Source: Neoechinorhynchus agilis
Lineage: Eukaryota; Acanthocephala
NCBI GenBank assembly: GCA_051530055.1
Contig: CM121342.1
Location: 3,348,001-3,412,000, forward strand
Length of the DNA stretch: 64,000 nt
Direction: 5' to 3'
The notes under the pieces were generated by a model, which worked only from the letters and a program-made list of their open reading frames with translations, was not told the origin of the DNA and ran no database searches. Position numbers and translations under genes: made by a program. Below, in pieces: positions 33,310 to 44,103 of this stretch; positions within the stretch are counted from its first letter, which is position 1, and each line of letters starts with the position of its first letter.

Positions 33310-33339
33310 AGATCGAAATAATCAAGATTCCATTGATCC

Positions 33340-33420
33340 GTGGCCTCAAGCATTGATGTGAATTATAGAGATTTGAGAAAGTTGGATGAGAATGTTTTAG
33401 ATGCAGCGGACAGGCGACTT
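33340..33420 (+). repeat. Fragment of unit C terminal frame
   Basis: About 75 bases encode SIDVNYRDLRKLDENVLDAA, the C-terminal helix of the unit C frame. They are joined on the left to sequence of unit G and on the right to an RLE LINE end. Confidence 0.7.
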
Positions 33421-33505
33421 TCGGATTGAGACCTACAGATCTCTTGGTAGCAAGGCTCTTCAACTCCTGAGGGATGTGAAGCGACGCCTTCAGCCGAGTG
33501 TAGAC
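33418..33505 (+). mobile_element. RLE LINE C-terminal scrap
   Basis: The plus frame reads RIETYRSLGSKALQLLRDVK, which matches the end of the RLE protein (GVETYGALGSSALSLLQDL in L5). It is only about 85 bases long and is nearly repeated at 33935-34017. Confidence 0.65.
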
Positions 33506-33934
33506 CTAAACAATAATTCCTGGTGCTTTATTCTTTGGACGTAAATATCGGCAGCTAAGCAAAGTTCGACATTTTGTGTTTTATGGACTTTGGTTACCGC
33601 AGTAATCAAAAGCGCAATGATCTTCATTCGCAAAAATGATCTAAAATTATAACTGATTTTTTTGAACAATATAAACAAACTTATAATTTCCGATTTACTA
33701 TCGTCGCGGAAAAAAGAATTAAATACTACAAAATATCATTTTATTTTGTCCAAGTTTGCATAAAAAATCATTTCGAAATTAAATAATTGAAAAACTGCGT
33801 TTAATTTCCTCTTGATAAAGACGACCAATTCAAATTGAGTAAAGCGACAATTCATTATATCCAAGTAATGAATTTCATCTTATGAACACAGAGTATTAAA
33901 CCACGAAATAGCCCGGGTTCATGTGTTTGTGCCT
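33506..33934. other. AT-rich spacer, nothing recognised
   Basis: The segment between two RLE LINE scraps holds no supported frame. The minus-strand frame at 33678-33490 has no recognisable feature. Confidence 0.5.
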
Positions 33935-34017
33935 TTTGGGTTGAGACCTACGGATCTCTTGGTAGCGAGGCTCTTCAACTTCTGAGGCATCTGAAGCGAC
34001 GCTTTCAGGTTGTTAAG
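33935..34017 (+). mobile_element. Second RLE LINE C-terminal scrap
   Basis: This repeats the scrap at 33418-33505 with several differences (GLRPTDLLVARLFNF in another frame; ETYGSLGSEALQLLRHLK in the LINE frame). Both probably derive from the same lost LINE tail. Confidence 0.6.
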
Positions 34018-34059
34018 AGGCAACACTGCAAGCATTCAGGCGACAATTGAGGACGAGGA

Positions 34060-34501
34060 CGGCGAATAATTATGTTTATATCTTCAAACAATAAATTGAT
34101 GAAACTTTCAAAAAAATTCGCAATTCAGATCCAATTGAAACGCCAAGGATATGCCAATCATATACTACAAACTTTATTGATCAAGATGAATTCCTTTCAG
34201 TTTACAAAGATTTCTAAGAACAAAGAAACGGAACGAAGTACCTATGGGTCCTCTTAAACACCTGAGTCATGATAAAATAAATGAATTCGGTTTATTGATT
34301 TCGGAGTTGATTATGAGTTTGGTCGGGTTGAAAAAGTTGGTGATTATCGTTTGTAGGAGAATTTGTAAGGTAGAGTCTTTCCTTCGGTTCATTTCGATAT
34401 CCGTGAGATTTGGCAGTATGGAAAATGGAGTGGAGGAAGAGGGATCTGCGAGGTTGAGGGAGGATGAAAAGAATTGCAATTTCGAGGGTTTTGCCCGTTA
34501 G
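34060..34501 (+). repeat. Unit H, copy H1, with 85-codon frame
   Basis: The left part repeats the Cys-rich gene flank (9440-9570). At 34244-34501 a frame starts MGPLKHLSHDKINEFGLLIS and has a hydrophobic middle (SLVGLKKLVIIVCRRI). A second copy at 62396-62632 keeps most of this frame. The opposite strand is also open over much of the same stretch, so the coding strand is uncertain. Confidence 0.35.
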
Positions 34502-35370
34502 GGGAATAAAATGAGGTAAAAATTATAGTGTTTAAATTTATTAGCGTTTATATTGTCTGTTAAAAATCTTACAAGGGTATTATTCGGTGAACGCAAGCGA
34601 ACTTGAATTTAGCAAAAATCATTTGTAAACAAGCATCGTCGTGTCCTTATTTATTGGCAATACTTAAAGTAAGGTCAAGTAATTTAAAAATTAAATTTTA
34701 TTAGAACCGTTAGAAAATCTTGTGTCCCCTTATCACAAATATTGCAATTGTTTTATTTTTTGAAGTCGGGTCAGCCGGTAACTTTTATTCAGTATCTATG
34801 TGTGGCCTTTTTACGGTTGATATCGGTGGGCTGTGTGCCAGAGGAAAATTATCTGCCATGAAAAAGGCTACACATAGATATTTAATTTTATATTTGAGCA
34901 CTGATTTTGATCACGACTCTTTAAAAAGAAACTCAAATCCACAGATGACTTTATTTACTTTTAAAAATATTTTCAATTTTCTATGGTCTTTATCATAAGC
35001 ACTTGCCTTGAATGACTACACTCGAAAAGATCAATAGATCGTTGTTTTACAATCTCGTTTCACTTTACTCGATTAGAAAATAGTTTTACGTGGCCAAGTT
35101 TAATTCGACAAAATAGAATTTCCCAATCTGATGCTTGATTTGAAGAATACTTCATGTTTACTTCTATCGAATCGTTCACGAAGTTTACTGAACTGCAAAG
35201 TTGTACCATAAGTCAGTCAATCGCTTTGGCTTGATTCGGAAAGGATTTCCGATAAGTAAATTTGGAATATCAAGCATTTGCACACTCGTAAATATTTATA
35301 AATCGTATCAAAGAGTCGTTTTAGAGATTCGTTGCAACTTTTTCGTTTCTTTAATCAGATGTCGCTGTCC
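34502..35370. other. AT-rich region, partly repeated near 62640-63010
   Basis: Positions 34502-34960 are nearly the same as 62640-63010, with a deletion in the latter. No gene is seen. From 35000 to 35370 the sequence is unique in the window and has no supported frame. Confidence 0.5.
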
Positions 35371-35537
35371 TGAGCAATAACGAGGAACTACCGTTCATCA
35401 AAACCGTTTCGGTATAATTAAGAAGGAATCGAAATTTCAGCTCCGACGTTGAACCGAATTAAGATTCTTTATAAAAACTCAGTCTACTCGGCTTTCAAGC
35501 ACAATAGAATTGAACTCACTTCAGGTCAATCGTTGAA

Positions 35538-38378
35538 CTAATCGTAATCGTACAAAAAAGATGGACTCTCTCTGATATTTTCATTTACAACGCATGTACT
35601 GTCCTCGGTCTCGTGAGGGACATCCATTTCATTGATCGATGTTACATGTTTAAATAGTTCACTAAGTTCGTATTCTTTTGTAAGATCCGAATCCTTTTCA
35701 TCTTTTAATATCTCCTTACAAATGTGTGAGCAATAATTGAGGCATTCACTGAATTTTGCATTGTCGGTCACAGAATCGGTTAATCAGCTTCAAATGCAAT
35801 CGCGTTTGGCCAGCACTATCTCTTTTCGAAAGCTTCAAAATCGATTGGATTTTAGTGGTAATCAGGTCGCTAATTCTTGGTAAACTGTTAAAATTTACTG
35901 ATTCGGAATTCGCGTTTGGCATTTCAGATGTATTACTCACCGTCGGTTTCGCATCCTTCGATTTAGCAACGACCTTATCGCTGGGCAGCAAGCTGAGTTC
36001 TTTTTCAAATATATTCACGTTTTGATCATCGGATAATTCATTGACGTCAGAATGAACTTCCTCAGATTCCAGGCTTTCCTTGAACTTGTTAACAATAGAT
36101 TCATACTTAACCGTCTTTGTAGAATTTGCTTCAGCTTGATTTAATTTACTACCGATTTGCTCATGAAAATCAAATTTTTCAGATCGGTCACTTAATTTTT
36201 CGTCCAATGAATTTTTGAGTTCAATTGTGCTTTTTTGATTTGTTACTTTATCCGAAAAAAATGATCCGATGAATTTCTTTATCGTCCTGGTCCAACTTTT
36301 TGAGGAAGATGCTGCTTTTTCTACTTTAATTATCATTTGCTCTCCTTCTCCATTTATTGACGTCTGAATTTCAGGAAATGGCAATTCGTTCATTATCGAA
36401 GGTTCAGATTCGATCTTTGATGTGGTACTGTCCGGCGATTTTGCCGTTTGTTCAAATTCTACATCTCCGGCTCTGTCGTGTTTCGCATCGATATTGTTGG
36501 AGATTTCAGTATCTTCATTATTTCCTAGTACAGTCAAATTCGGTTCATACTTTTTTGCTTCTTTAATTGTAATCATTTCCGTTCTCAACCGTTCATCTCG
36601 AGCTTTAACCTGTAGACAAATTTCGTTGGCTATTTCAGGATTAAGATTCTCGTTTAGGTCGAAGAGATTTGCTGATGGCAAAGTATAGATTTCGGCCAGC
36701 ACCCCGAGAACGAGAGAACCATCTCTGCTTTCGATTGCACCCGTTTTGCGAGCTTTCAGTTTGAAAACCTTAGAAATGTAAGTTTCCCCAGTTTTGAAAG
36801 AAGATGATTTATCGGCCTTTAAGGTAACTGCTTTGTCATTTATTTGCTGTGTTTCTATTATCAAAGATTGTGTCATTAAACTTTTACTGTCCATGATGGA
36901 GGCAGATCCCTTCTCAATTTGTAGATTCGATTCGGTCAATATATAGTTTCTGTGCTGTCGTTCGTAACTTCCAAATTGAACGCATTTTATCGAACAAAGT
37001 TTGAGGCATCGCTGTCGGCATTCATTTAAGCGTTCTAAACCGTTCGATTTCTCAATCATTCGGATTCCCCACATTTTCTTGTAGGTTTTTAGACGAACAA
37101 GACGTTTATGAAAATCTGCGCTAATTAGGTTGTATTCGCCATTGTCGTTTGTACCTTTCTTTTCTTTGTTATATCCAGAATTTTCGAACCTGTAACTTAG
37201 TTCAAACCGAGTTCGTTGTGGGAGTTCAATGCATTCGTTTTTACAGGACGATAAACACTTTCCTCTGCTAAAAGCAACCTTTCCGTGTTTCGATAGCCGA
37301 GAATAGTCGCCAAGGCACTTTTGCCGGCATTTATCAGTGCAAAGCTCAGTTCTCAAAGTCCTTGACTTTTCGATCGAATTTATCTTATTACCACTGGTTC
37401 GCTTGCAGTTTACTTTTCGCGAATGTAATCGATTTGAAGCTGAATTTTCTCTTGAAAGGACGTTGACGTGCTTTTCATTCAGTGGTATTTGAAGCGTCGG
37501 TAGCTTTCTTGCATTGCAGATAAAATTCAACTCTCTGAGCTTCGTCCATTTACTTTGTAACTCTTCGACTTCGTTGATTTGAACACGGCACATTCCGTAA
37601 CATTTGTCATCGAATGAATAACTCAACTCGTTTGTAATATAGAAATTATAGCCTTTTGAAACCTCCGTAAATCCCTTGGTCATGGCCGTGTTATTCTGTG
37701 AAGTGTCTACTGCTACATTTTCGCTAATAATGCTGCTTTCTATAAATACATTTTGGTAAGGGAGAGTTTCATTTCCCAGTTTCCGTATAATATCCAGAAA
37801 ATCTTCGATATCAACTTTTCCACCATTTTGTTGTTCATTCATTAATCGAATATCAGCGATAATTGTTTTCGGCCGTAGCAAAAACGAAATGTAGAACTCC
37901 TGAAAGTTGACTTGCAAATAGATCGCTACTTCTGTATTCAATCTGCTTAAACTTCTATTCTTAGTCGTTTTCGTTACAAAGTCAAAAATTAGCTTCGGTC
38001 TCCGAAAGAGTGTTAGCGCATTTTGATTGGATCGTCGAGATACCCCTTCAAATTTGATTCCGTTAGCGAAATTTAATAAATAAAATACAAGACATCGCTT
38101 TCGATATTCGTTCAGACATGCGAGAATATAAGATTTACCTTTAGCTTTTAAAACTCTTCTTTTTTGTCCATTTTCGAAGCACGAAACTATTTCATCATTT
38201 GCCGACAGCAAGATGTGGTCGTTAGAACTAATTTTTCCACGATTATTCGTATTTTCAACTTTACAATTTACTATTTTTACGTTATCAATGTTAATGGGTG
38301 TTTCTTTGGTATTGACCATTTTGCTGAAAAGTAAAGTTCTCTTCTTTTTTAGCCGTTTAAAGCATTCAGATACGCAGG
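35538..38378 (-). CDS. Long Cys-rich gene copy, 857-codon frame, 5' end missing
   Basis: The minus strand is open from 38378 to 35746 (857 codons from the Met at 38319), followed by a 76-codon C-terminal frame (35768-35538) in another frame that matches the end of the intact 314-residue gene. The long frame holds repeated Cys modules: ELCTDKCRQKCLGDYSRLS and KCLSSCKNEC, then NECRQRCLKLCSIKC, and CDRQC at the end. The first of these repeats the module of the shorter gene, so the protein is built from duplicated modules. The middle is rich in Ser, Lys and Glu. The 5' end, including the signal peptide, is lost at 38378, where PIWI-like sequence begins. The unbroken length argues for recent coding function. 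The family is not recognised. Confidence 0.6.
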
Positions 38379-38447
38379 TCCACCACCAACAACAATGCTT
38401 GGGTCACCGGGAGGATTTCGAGCAATACTCATTTCCTCGAGACGACG
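38379..38447 (-). pseudogene. PIWI-like N-terminal scrap
   Basis: The minus frame reads RRLEEMSIARNPPGDPSIVV, which is a diverged copy of residues 12-31 of the larger PIWI-like fragment at 38644-39228. It is separated from that fragment by an RTE LINE piece. It abuts the Cys-rich gene copy at 38378. Confidence 0.65.
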
Positions 38448-38643
38448 TTTTCGTCTTTGCTCTTCTCCTTTCCCAGCGTCTTGAAATCTCCGCTCGGGCC
38501 TCCCTCTTCTCGTTTTCCCCTCGAGTTCGATTCTCCATGCGCTCTTCATCCAGGCGTCTTCATCTGCTTGTTTCACCTGCGGGTACCACCGCATCCGCCT
38601 CTTAGCGATTGCCTCCTCGATCGGCTCGGCAGCCTCGTCGGGC
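38448..38643 (-). mobile_element. RTE-type LINE fragment, copy C
   Basis: About 200 bases encode the RTE C-terminal phrases AEPIEEAIAKRRMRWYPQV and WRIELEGKTRRGRPE. It lies between two PIWI-like pieces and joins the larger one within the codons after NMFDMEPS. Confidence 0.7.
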
Positions 38644-39228
38644 GCTGGGTTCCATATCGAACATGTTTCGGTTGATACTCCGGAATCCGACCTCGCAAAA
38701 CAAGACCAAGTAGAGCAACAAATTGTTCTGTGCCGGGTACAGTTTCCCCTGTATCCTGAAATCGAACATTCTGACCTGTCCCCTATAACTGATATCCCCA
38801 TGTTCTGCACATTCAATTCTATGAGCCAAATGTACACTCTGACCACTAAAGCTAAACACCGAATTCTCCCAATGTTTTCGGGCGATCATCTTGACCATTT
38901 TTGACATTGAAAACATTGATTTGCATGGCGGATCAAAGAAAACGGCATAATTGAAGATTTTATACGAAGGAAGCTTTTCCACGGTGAAAAAGTTTGACAG
39001 GACGTTAACGCGCACTCCACTTTTACCGACATCAACTAAACGATCCATATCCTCAACATGAAACGCTTCAGAGAGTTCAGTACCAAATCGAGGTCGGCGA
39101 CGTCCTCCATGCTCACCACCCGTCGTTCCACCACCAACAACATTGCTTGGGTCACCGGGATGATTTCGAGCAACACTCATTTCCTCGAGACGACGTTGAA
39201 TGCTACGCTCACCACGATCAGGATCCAT
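38644..39228 (-). pseudogene. PIWI-subfamily Argonaute, N-terminal fragment
   Basis: The frame begins MDPDRGERSIQRRLEEMS at 39228 and runs about 195 residues. Residues 35-46 are Gly/Arg-rich (GGEHGGRRRPRF), as in the methylated tails of PIWI proteins. Residues 68-100 read GKSGVRVNVLSNFF and then IFNYAVFFDPP, matching the start of the Argonaute N domain (G..G..i.vltNyF...QY.V.F.P). Residues 125-129 (FSFSG) and 170-195 (LVLFCEVGFRSINRNMF) match the end of that domain (..LFRR.....iGRNyyDP). PAZ, MID and PIWI domains are absent because an RTE fragment follows. Intact PIWI proteins bind piRNAs and silence transposons. The absence of introns over this length would fit a processed copy. The frame itself is unbroken. 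Confidence 0.65.
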
Positions 39229-39329
39229 TTTTTGAAGCTGTCTCTGAAATTGAAGATTCGAAGCACGATTAAAACTTATGTCACGTCCGCGGAAATATCG
39301 TCTCGCAGTAGCGAAAAAACGTGATTTAA

Positions 39330-39649
39330 GATTCCAAAATAGGCGAAAACATCTCCATCGATGTCAGTCCTTATGACCATTACCAAAAAACTGTACAAAG
39401 AGAAAAGTTGCATGAACGCTATTCGAACTCTGCAGAAAAAATAAACAATTTCACTCTTGAGCGCTGGTTATGATTATCATCAATTGAAATATTTCGAAAG
39501 AGCAATTGCTCCGTTTTCTAGAAGCGCCAAGATCGTCTCGCAGTAGCGAAAAAAATGTTATTTTAAGAATCTTGTTCTAGCGGCAAAAATTAATGGAATT
39601 TATAAAATCCGATATTTCGAGGGCTACAAGATTATCTATCGTAAAAAGA
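39330..39649. other. Spacer without a gene
   Basis: The phrase tcgtctcgcagtagcgaaaaa occurs at both 39300 and 39535, hinting at a small local duplication. No frame is supported. Confidence 0.5.
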
Positions 39650-39925
39650 TTTAAAAACAACCTCGATAAAGACGTACTCCAGATTATGCACCTCGGAAAT
39701 ATCGAATTTAATAAATTCCTTTAAACTTTCCGTCTCAATAATGAACAATTCAATTTTCTAATATAAATTTGTCGAACAAGTGTTTTTGAGAATAAAAAGC
39801 ATCGATAAAGATGTAGTAAAGATTATGCACCACGGAAATATCGAATTTTATAAATTCCTTTAAACTTTCCGCCTCAATCATGAACAATTCAATGTTCAAA
39901 TATAAATTCGTCGAACAAGTGTTTA
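39650..39925. repeat. About two units of a 139-bp tandem repeat
   Basis: This holds nearly two units of the same satellite as the array at 55801-56519. Phrases such as cgataaagac and aattcaatgttcaaatata recur about 140 bases apart. It adjoins the broken end of the second large Cys-rich copy at 39926. Confidence 0.75.
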
Positions 39926-40867
39926 CGTCCTGGTCCAACTTTTTGAGGAAGATGCTGTTTTTTCTACTTTAATTATCATTTGCTCTCCTTCTCCATTTAT
40001 TGACGTCTGAATTTCGGGAAATGACAATTCGTTCATCATCGAAGGTTCAGATTCGATCTTTGATGTGGTAAGATCCGGCGATTTTGCCGTTTGTTCAAAT
40101 TCTACATCTCCGGCACTGTCGTGTATCGCATCGATATTGTTGGAGATTTCAGTATCTTCATTATTCCCTGGTACAGTCAAATTCGGTTCATATTTTTTTG
40201 CTTCTTCAATTGTAATAATTTCCGTTCTCAACCGTTCATCTCGAGCTTTAACCCGTAGACAAATTTCGTTGGCTACTTCAGGATTAAGATTCTCGTTTAG
40301 GTCGAAGAGATTTGCTGATGGCAAAGTATAGATTTCGGCCAGCACCCCGAGAACGAGGGAACCATCTTTGCTTTCGATTGCACCCGTTTTGCGAGATTTC
40401 AGTTTGAAATCCTTAGAAATGTACGTTTCCTCAGCTTTGAAAGAAGATGATTTATCGGCCTTTAAGGTAACTGCTTTGTCATTTATTTGCTGTGTTTCTA
40501 TTATCAAAGATTGTGTCATTAAACTTTTGCTGTCCATGATGGAAGCAGATCCCTTCTCAATTTGTAGATTCGATTCGGTCAATATATTGTTTCTGTGCTC
40601 TGGTTCGTAACTTCCAAATTGAACGCATTTTATCGAACAAAGTTTGAGGCATCGCGGTCGGCATTCATTTAAGCGTTCTAAACCGTTCGATTTCTCAATC
40701 ATTCGGATTCCCCGCATTTTCTTGTAGTTTTTTGGACAAACAAGACGTTTATGAAAATCTGCGCTAATTAGGTTATATTCACCATTTTCGTTCGTACCTT
40801 TCTTTTCTTTGTTATATCCAGAATTTTCGAACCTGTAACTTAGTTCAAACCAAGTTCGTTGTGGGAG
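39926..40867 (-). pseudogene. Cys-rich gene copy 3, C-terminal part
   Basis: The minus frame is closely related to the middle of the 857-codon frame (for example NECRPRCLKLCSIKC and NLFDLNENLNPEVANEICL). It stays open over more than 300 codons. It is cut on one side by the satellite at 39925 and on the other by LINE L5 at 40868. The break occurs inside the LPQRT phrase that in the long copy follows the KNEC module. Confidence 0.75.
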
Positions 40868-40898
40868 TGACGGAGATGTTCGGGGGGCTGTTCGGTTA

Positions 40899-42146
40899 TT
40901 GTCATCCTCCGACAGTTTCGCAAAAGGAGACAGCGAGACGCTACAAATACTCCGGTCGAAGCACCCATGTGGAAGCGGAAGTTTTGAAATTCCATCTCCT
41001 CCCATACAAGACAGGACGCCCATTCAAATTTCAGAGATAAAAAAGGCCATCTCAACTTTTGCAAATGGTTCGGGTCACGGGTTTGACGGACTAAGGCCTC
41101 AGCACCTAAAGGACATGATGTCCTTTTCAACTGGTGAAGCAGCTCTCTCACTAGGAAGTGCGCTTTCTCGAATAGTCGACCGCCTGACTGGAGAGGACCT
41201 GAACTCCGTTGCAAGGGACCTATTTTTCGGAGCCTCATTGTGTGCCCTCACAAAAAAAGAAGGTGGGATCCGTCCCATCGCCGTATCTTCGACGATACGC
41301 CGACTCGCAGGAAAAATTCTCTGCAAACGTATTAAAGAGAAAACCGGACAGCAACTTCGTCCAGTCCAACTGGGCTGCTGCACATCCTACGGGGCGGAAG
41401 CTATTGTCCACTCGCTCCGAAACTTTGCTACGAGAAGCTCAGAGCCGTGCGTGATTCTTAAGTGCGATTTTCGGAACGCCTTTAACTCTCTCAATAGAGA
41501 AAGCATGTTCTGCGCAATTAGGGATCACGCACCAGAAGCCTTCCAGTATTTTCTCAATGCCTACGGGACGGCGACTCCTCTGCTTTTCGAAGACCATCTC
41601 ATTTGGTTCGAAAGAGGAGTGCAGCAAGGAGATCCTCTCGGTCCAATCGCATTCTCCCTAACAGTAAATCCAATAGCGCATTCTCTCGATTCCAGCTTCA
41701 ACGCTTGGTACTTGGATGACGCGCCGCTCGGAGGTGATCCCTCCGTTGCACTGCGCGATCTGGAGACGCTGATTAGGGAGACCTCGAAGATGGGCATTGA
41801 GCTTAATGCTGGAAAATGTGAGCTCCTTGTACTGAATATTGGAGACGCCGCCAAAGTCAAAGAACTAATGGCTGGGTTCGAGGCCGTAGCTCCAGGCCTG
41901 AAACTCGTGACTCGGGAACAACTCAGCCTCCTGGGCAGTTGCGTCTTCGATTCAAATGTGGAAGATGAGATCGGCCATATCATACCGAAACTTTCGTTGC
42001 TGTGCGATAGGGTGAGCGCTCTCTCGGCTCATGAAACCTTGTTTCTCATAAAGAACGCGCTCTTCGTCCCCAAATTATTGTACAAGGTTCGCACAGCAAA
42101 ATTTTTCAAACATAAGGAAGGATTGGTAAGCTCGACCGCAAGGTGA
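40899..42146 (+). CDS. LINE L5 reverse transcriptase
   Basis: The RT begins at the phrase GHGFDGLRPQHLKDMM and passes through KKEGGIRPIAV and PVQLGCCTSYGAEAIVH. It continues with ILKCDFRNAFNSLNR (catalytic Asp), GVQQGDPLGPIAFSL and the catalytic YLDD box. Motif order and phrase style fit the R2/R4/NeSL clades of RLE LINEs. The N-terminal DNA-binding fingers are not present because the copy is 5'-truncated. The enzyme would copy the element RNA at a nicked target. Confidence 0.85.
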   Translation: MSSSDSFAKGDSETLQILRSKHPCGSGSFEIPSPPIQDRTPIQISEIKKAISTFANGSGHGFDGLRPQHLKDMMSFSTGEAALSLGSALSRIVDRLTGEDLNSVARDLFFGASLCALTKKEGGIRPIAVSSTIRRLAGKILCKRIKEKTGQQLRPVQLGCCTSYGAEAIVHSLRNFATRSSEPCVILKCDFRNAFNSLNRESMFCAIRDHAPEAFQYFLNAYGTATPLLFEDHLIWFERGVQQGDPLGPIAFSLTVNPIAHSLDSSFNAWYLDDAPLGGDPSVALRDLETLIRETSKMGIELNAGKCELLVLNIGDAAKVKELMAGFEAVAPGLKLVTREQLSLLGSCVFDSNVEDEIGHIIPKLSLLCDRVSALSAHETLFLIKNALFVPKLLYKVRTAKFFKHKEGLVSSTAR

Positions 42147-42192
42147 GGGCTTGTCTCGAGCGTATTTTAAATGTCCAGCTCTCAGATGAGGC

Positions 42193-43182
42193 GTGCGACA
42201 AGCTTCTTTGCCTGTGTCATCTGGGGGATTGGGAATTCGGGCACTAGTGGACCTTGCTTTGCCGGCCTTTCTTGGATCGTTTGAGGGGAGCCTACCAGTC
42301 TCGAAGAACATTTTGAAGGAAAAGTTCTGTCTTGACCGGGATTTCGTGGTGGCGGTTGAGGAATGGTGCCAGCAGACCGGCGCTAACCATGTTCCCGTGA
42401 ATGGCCTCAGACAGTCGATCTGGGACGGACCTCTTGTCTGGAGAGCTCACAGCTCTCTACTTTCCGGTTCTCGCGATGGGGTCGTCCGAGCTAGACTGTT
42501 GGCAGTTTCAACACGAGAATCTGGGGCGTGGTTGGAGGCTGGTCCTCTGGCATCAGTGGGAACTCTTCTTACTGACGAGGTAACGAAGATCGCAGTATCC
42601 TTAGGACTTGGTCTCCCGATATCCACGCCCCATCGCTGTCGATGTGGGTCTTTGGTTGATGCTCTCGGGCGACACGGTTTCGTCTGCAGAAGGTCAGCAG
42701 GAAGGTTCTCACGCCATTCTGAAATCAATAACGCAATTTCTCGGGCGTTGAGAACGGCGAACTTCCCGAACATAATGGAACCCGCCCACCACTGTAGACT
42801 AGACGGCCGTAGGCCCGATGGAATTTCGGTCTTCCCGTGGCGGGATGGCAAATGCCTTCTTTGGGACGCCACGTGTGTGGATACCCTCGCAGCCAGCAAC
42901 ATCCCCTACTCCCTCGAAATCGCCGGTGGTGCCGCCAGTGCAGCGGAAGGGAGGAAAATACGGAAATATCTTCACTTATCGAGGGCTCACTATTTTGTCC
43001 CCTTTGGGGTAGAGACGTATGGAGCGCTCGGCAGCTCGGCACTCTCTCTGCTCCAGGATCTCTCGAAGAAATTGAGAGAGGCAACCGAAGACTCAAGAGC
43101 AGGCGTATTCCTTCGACAAAATATCTCGCTAGCAGTACAACGGGGCAATGCTGCCAGCGTGATGGCGACGGTCGAGGAATGA
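42193..43182 (+). CDS. LINE L5 zinc knuckle and restriction-like endonuclease
   Basis: After the connector region come Cys149, Cys151, His161 and Cys165 (CRCG...RHGFVC), the knuckle found ahead of the RLE nuclease. Then come RRPDG with Asp209 and LLWDATC with Asp225, the paired acidic residues of the PD-(D/E)XK nuclease that cuts the target. The terminal part (FGVETYGALGSSALSLL, then NISLAVQRGNAA) matches copy L1 and the scraps at 33418 and 33935. The frame has no stop before the end. Confidence 0.85.
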   Translation: MRQASLPVSSGGLGIRALVDLALPAFLGSFEGSLPVSKNILKEKFCLDRDFVVAVEEWCQQTGANHVPVNGLRQSIWDGPLVWRAHSSLLSGSRDGVVRARLLAVSTRESGAWLEAGPLASVGTLLTDEVTKIAVSLGLGLPISTPHRCRCGSLVDALGRHGFVCRRSAGRFSRHSEINNAISRALRTANFPNIMEPAHHCRLDGRRPDGISVFPWRDGKCLLWDATCVDTLAASNIPYSLEIAGGAASAAEGRKIRKYLHLSRAHYFVPFGVETYGALGSSALSLLQDLSKKLREATEDSRAGVFLRQNISLAVQRGNAASVMATVEE

Positions 43183-43265
43183 CAAAAGCTGGAATTCGGC
43201 GGGAGGTGGTGAGTGTGTTAATTGTCGAGAGATGAAGATTGATTGAAATAAAATATTTTCGATTT

Positions 43266-44103
43266 TCCTGTGCTAAAAGCAACCTTTCCGCGTTTCGATA
43301 GCCGAGAATAGTCGCCAAGGCACGTTTGCCGGCATTTATCAGTGCAAAGCTCAGTTCTCAAGGTCCTTGACTTTTCGATCGAATTTATCTTATTACCACT
43401 GGTTCGCTTGCAGTTTACTTTTCGCGAATGTAATCGATTTGAAGCTGTATTTTCTCTTGAAAGGACGTTGACTTGCTTCTCATTTTGAAGCGTCGGTAGC
43501 TTTCTTGCATTGCAAATAAAATTCAACTCTCTGAGCTTCGTCCATTTACCTTGTAACTCAACATTTGTCTTCGAATTAATAACTGAACTCGTTTGTAATA
43601 TAGAAATTGTAGCCCTTTGAAACCTCCGTAAATCCCTTGGTCATGGCCGTGTTATTCTGTGAAGTGTCTACTGCTACATTTTCGCTAATAACGCTGCTTT
43701 CTATAAATACATTTTGGTAAAGGAGAGTTTTATTTCCCAATTTCCGTATGCTATCCAGAAAATCTTCGATATTAACTTTTCCACCAAATTGTTTTTCATT
43801 CATTAATCGAACATCAGCGATGATTGTTTTCGGCCTTAGCAAGAACGAAATGTAGAACTCCTGAAAGTTGACTTGGAAATAGATCGCTACTTCTGTATTC
43901 AATCTGCTTAAACTTCTATTCTTAGTCGTTTTCGTTACATAGTCAAAAATTAGCTTCGGTCTCCGAAAAACTGTTAGCGCATTTTGATTGGATCGTCGAG
44001 ATACCCCTTCAAATTTGATTTCGTTAGCGAAATTTAATAAATAAAATACAAGACATCGCTTTCGATATTCGTTCAGACATTCGAGAATATAAGATTTACA
44101 TCG
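43266..44103 (-). pseudogene. Cys-rich gene copy 3, upstream part
   Basis: The minus strand encodes TELCTDKCRQTCLGDYSRLS and, further upstream, ILECLNEYRKRCLVFYLLNF, as in the long copy at 37000-38140. A stretch of about 40 codons of the long copy is missing near 43560. At 44103 the host sequence joins LINE J2 in frame, giving a hybrid 303-codon frame (44487-43576). Confidence 0.75.

Larger units (their letters stand above)
40868..43265 (+). mobile_element. RLE-type LINE copy L5, best preserved
   Basis: This 5'-truncated R2-like LINE lies inside Cys-rich gene copy 3 and faces the other way. It reads through RT and endonuclease with only about one frame change, near 42150-42190. Its 3' tail ends gattgaaataaaatattttcg with an AATAAA. 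About 34 bases of the host gene are missing at the insertion point compared with the copy at 37225-37260, so the insertion came with a small target deletion. Base composition is clearly richer in G+C than the host DNA around it. It belongs to a different subfamily from L2-L4. Confidence 0.85.

Noticed and set aside
42725-43318. Minus-strand open frame of 197 codons
   Set aside because: It is antisense to the endonuclease of LINE L5 in G+C-rich DNA, where shadow frames are common.
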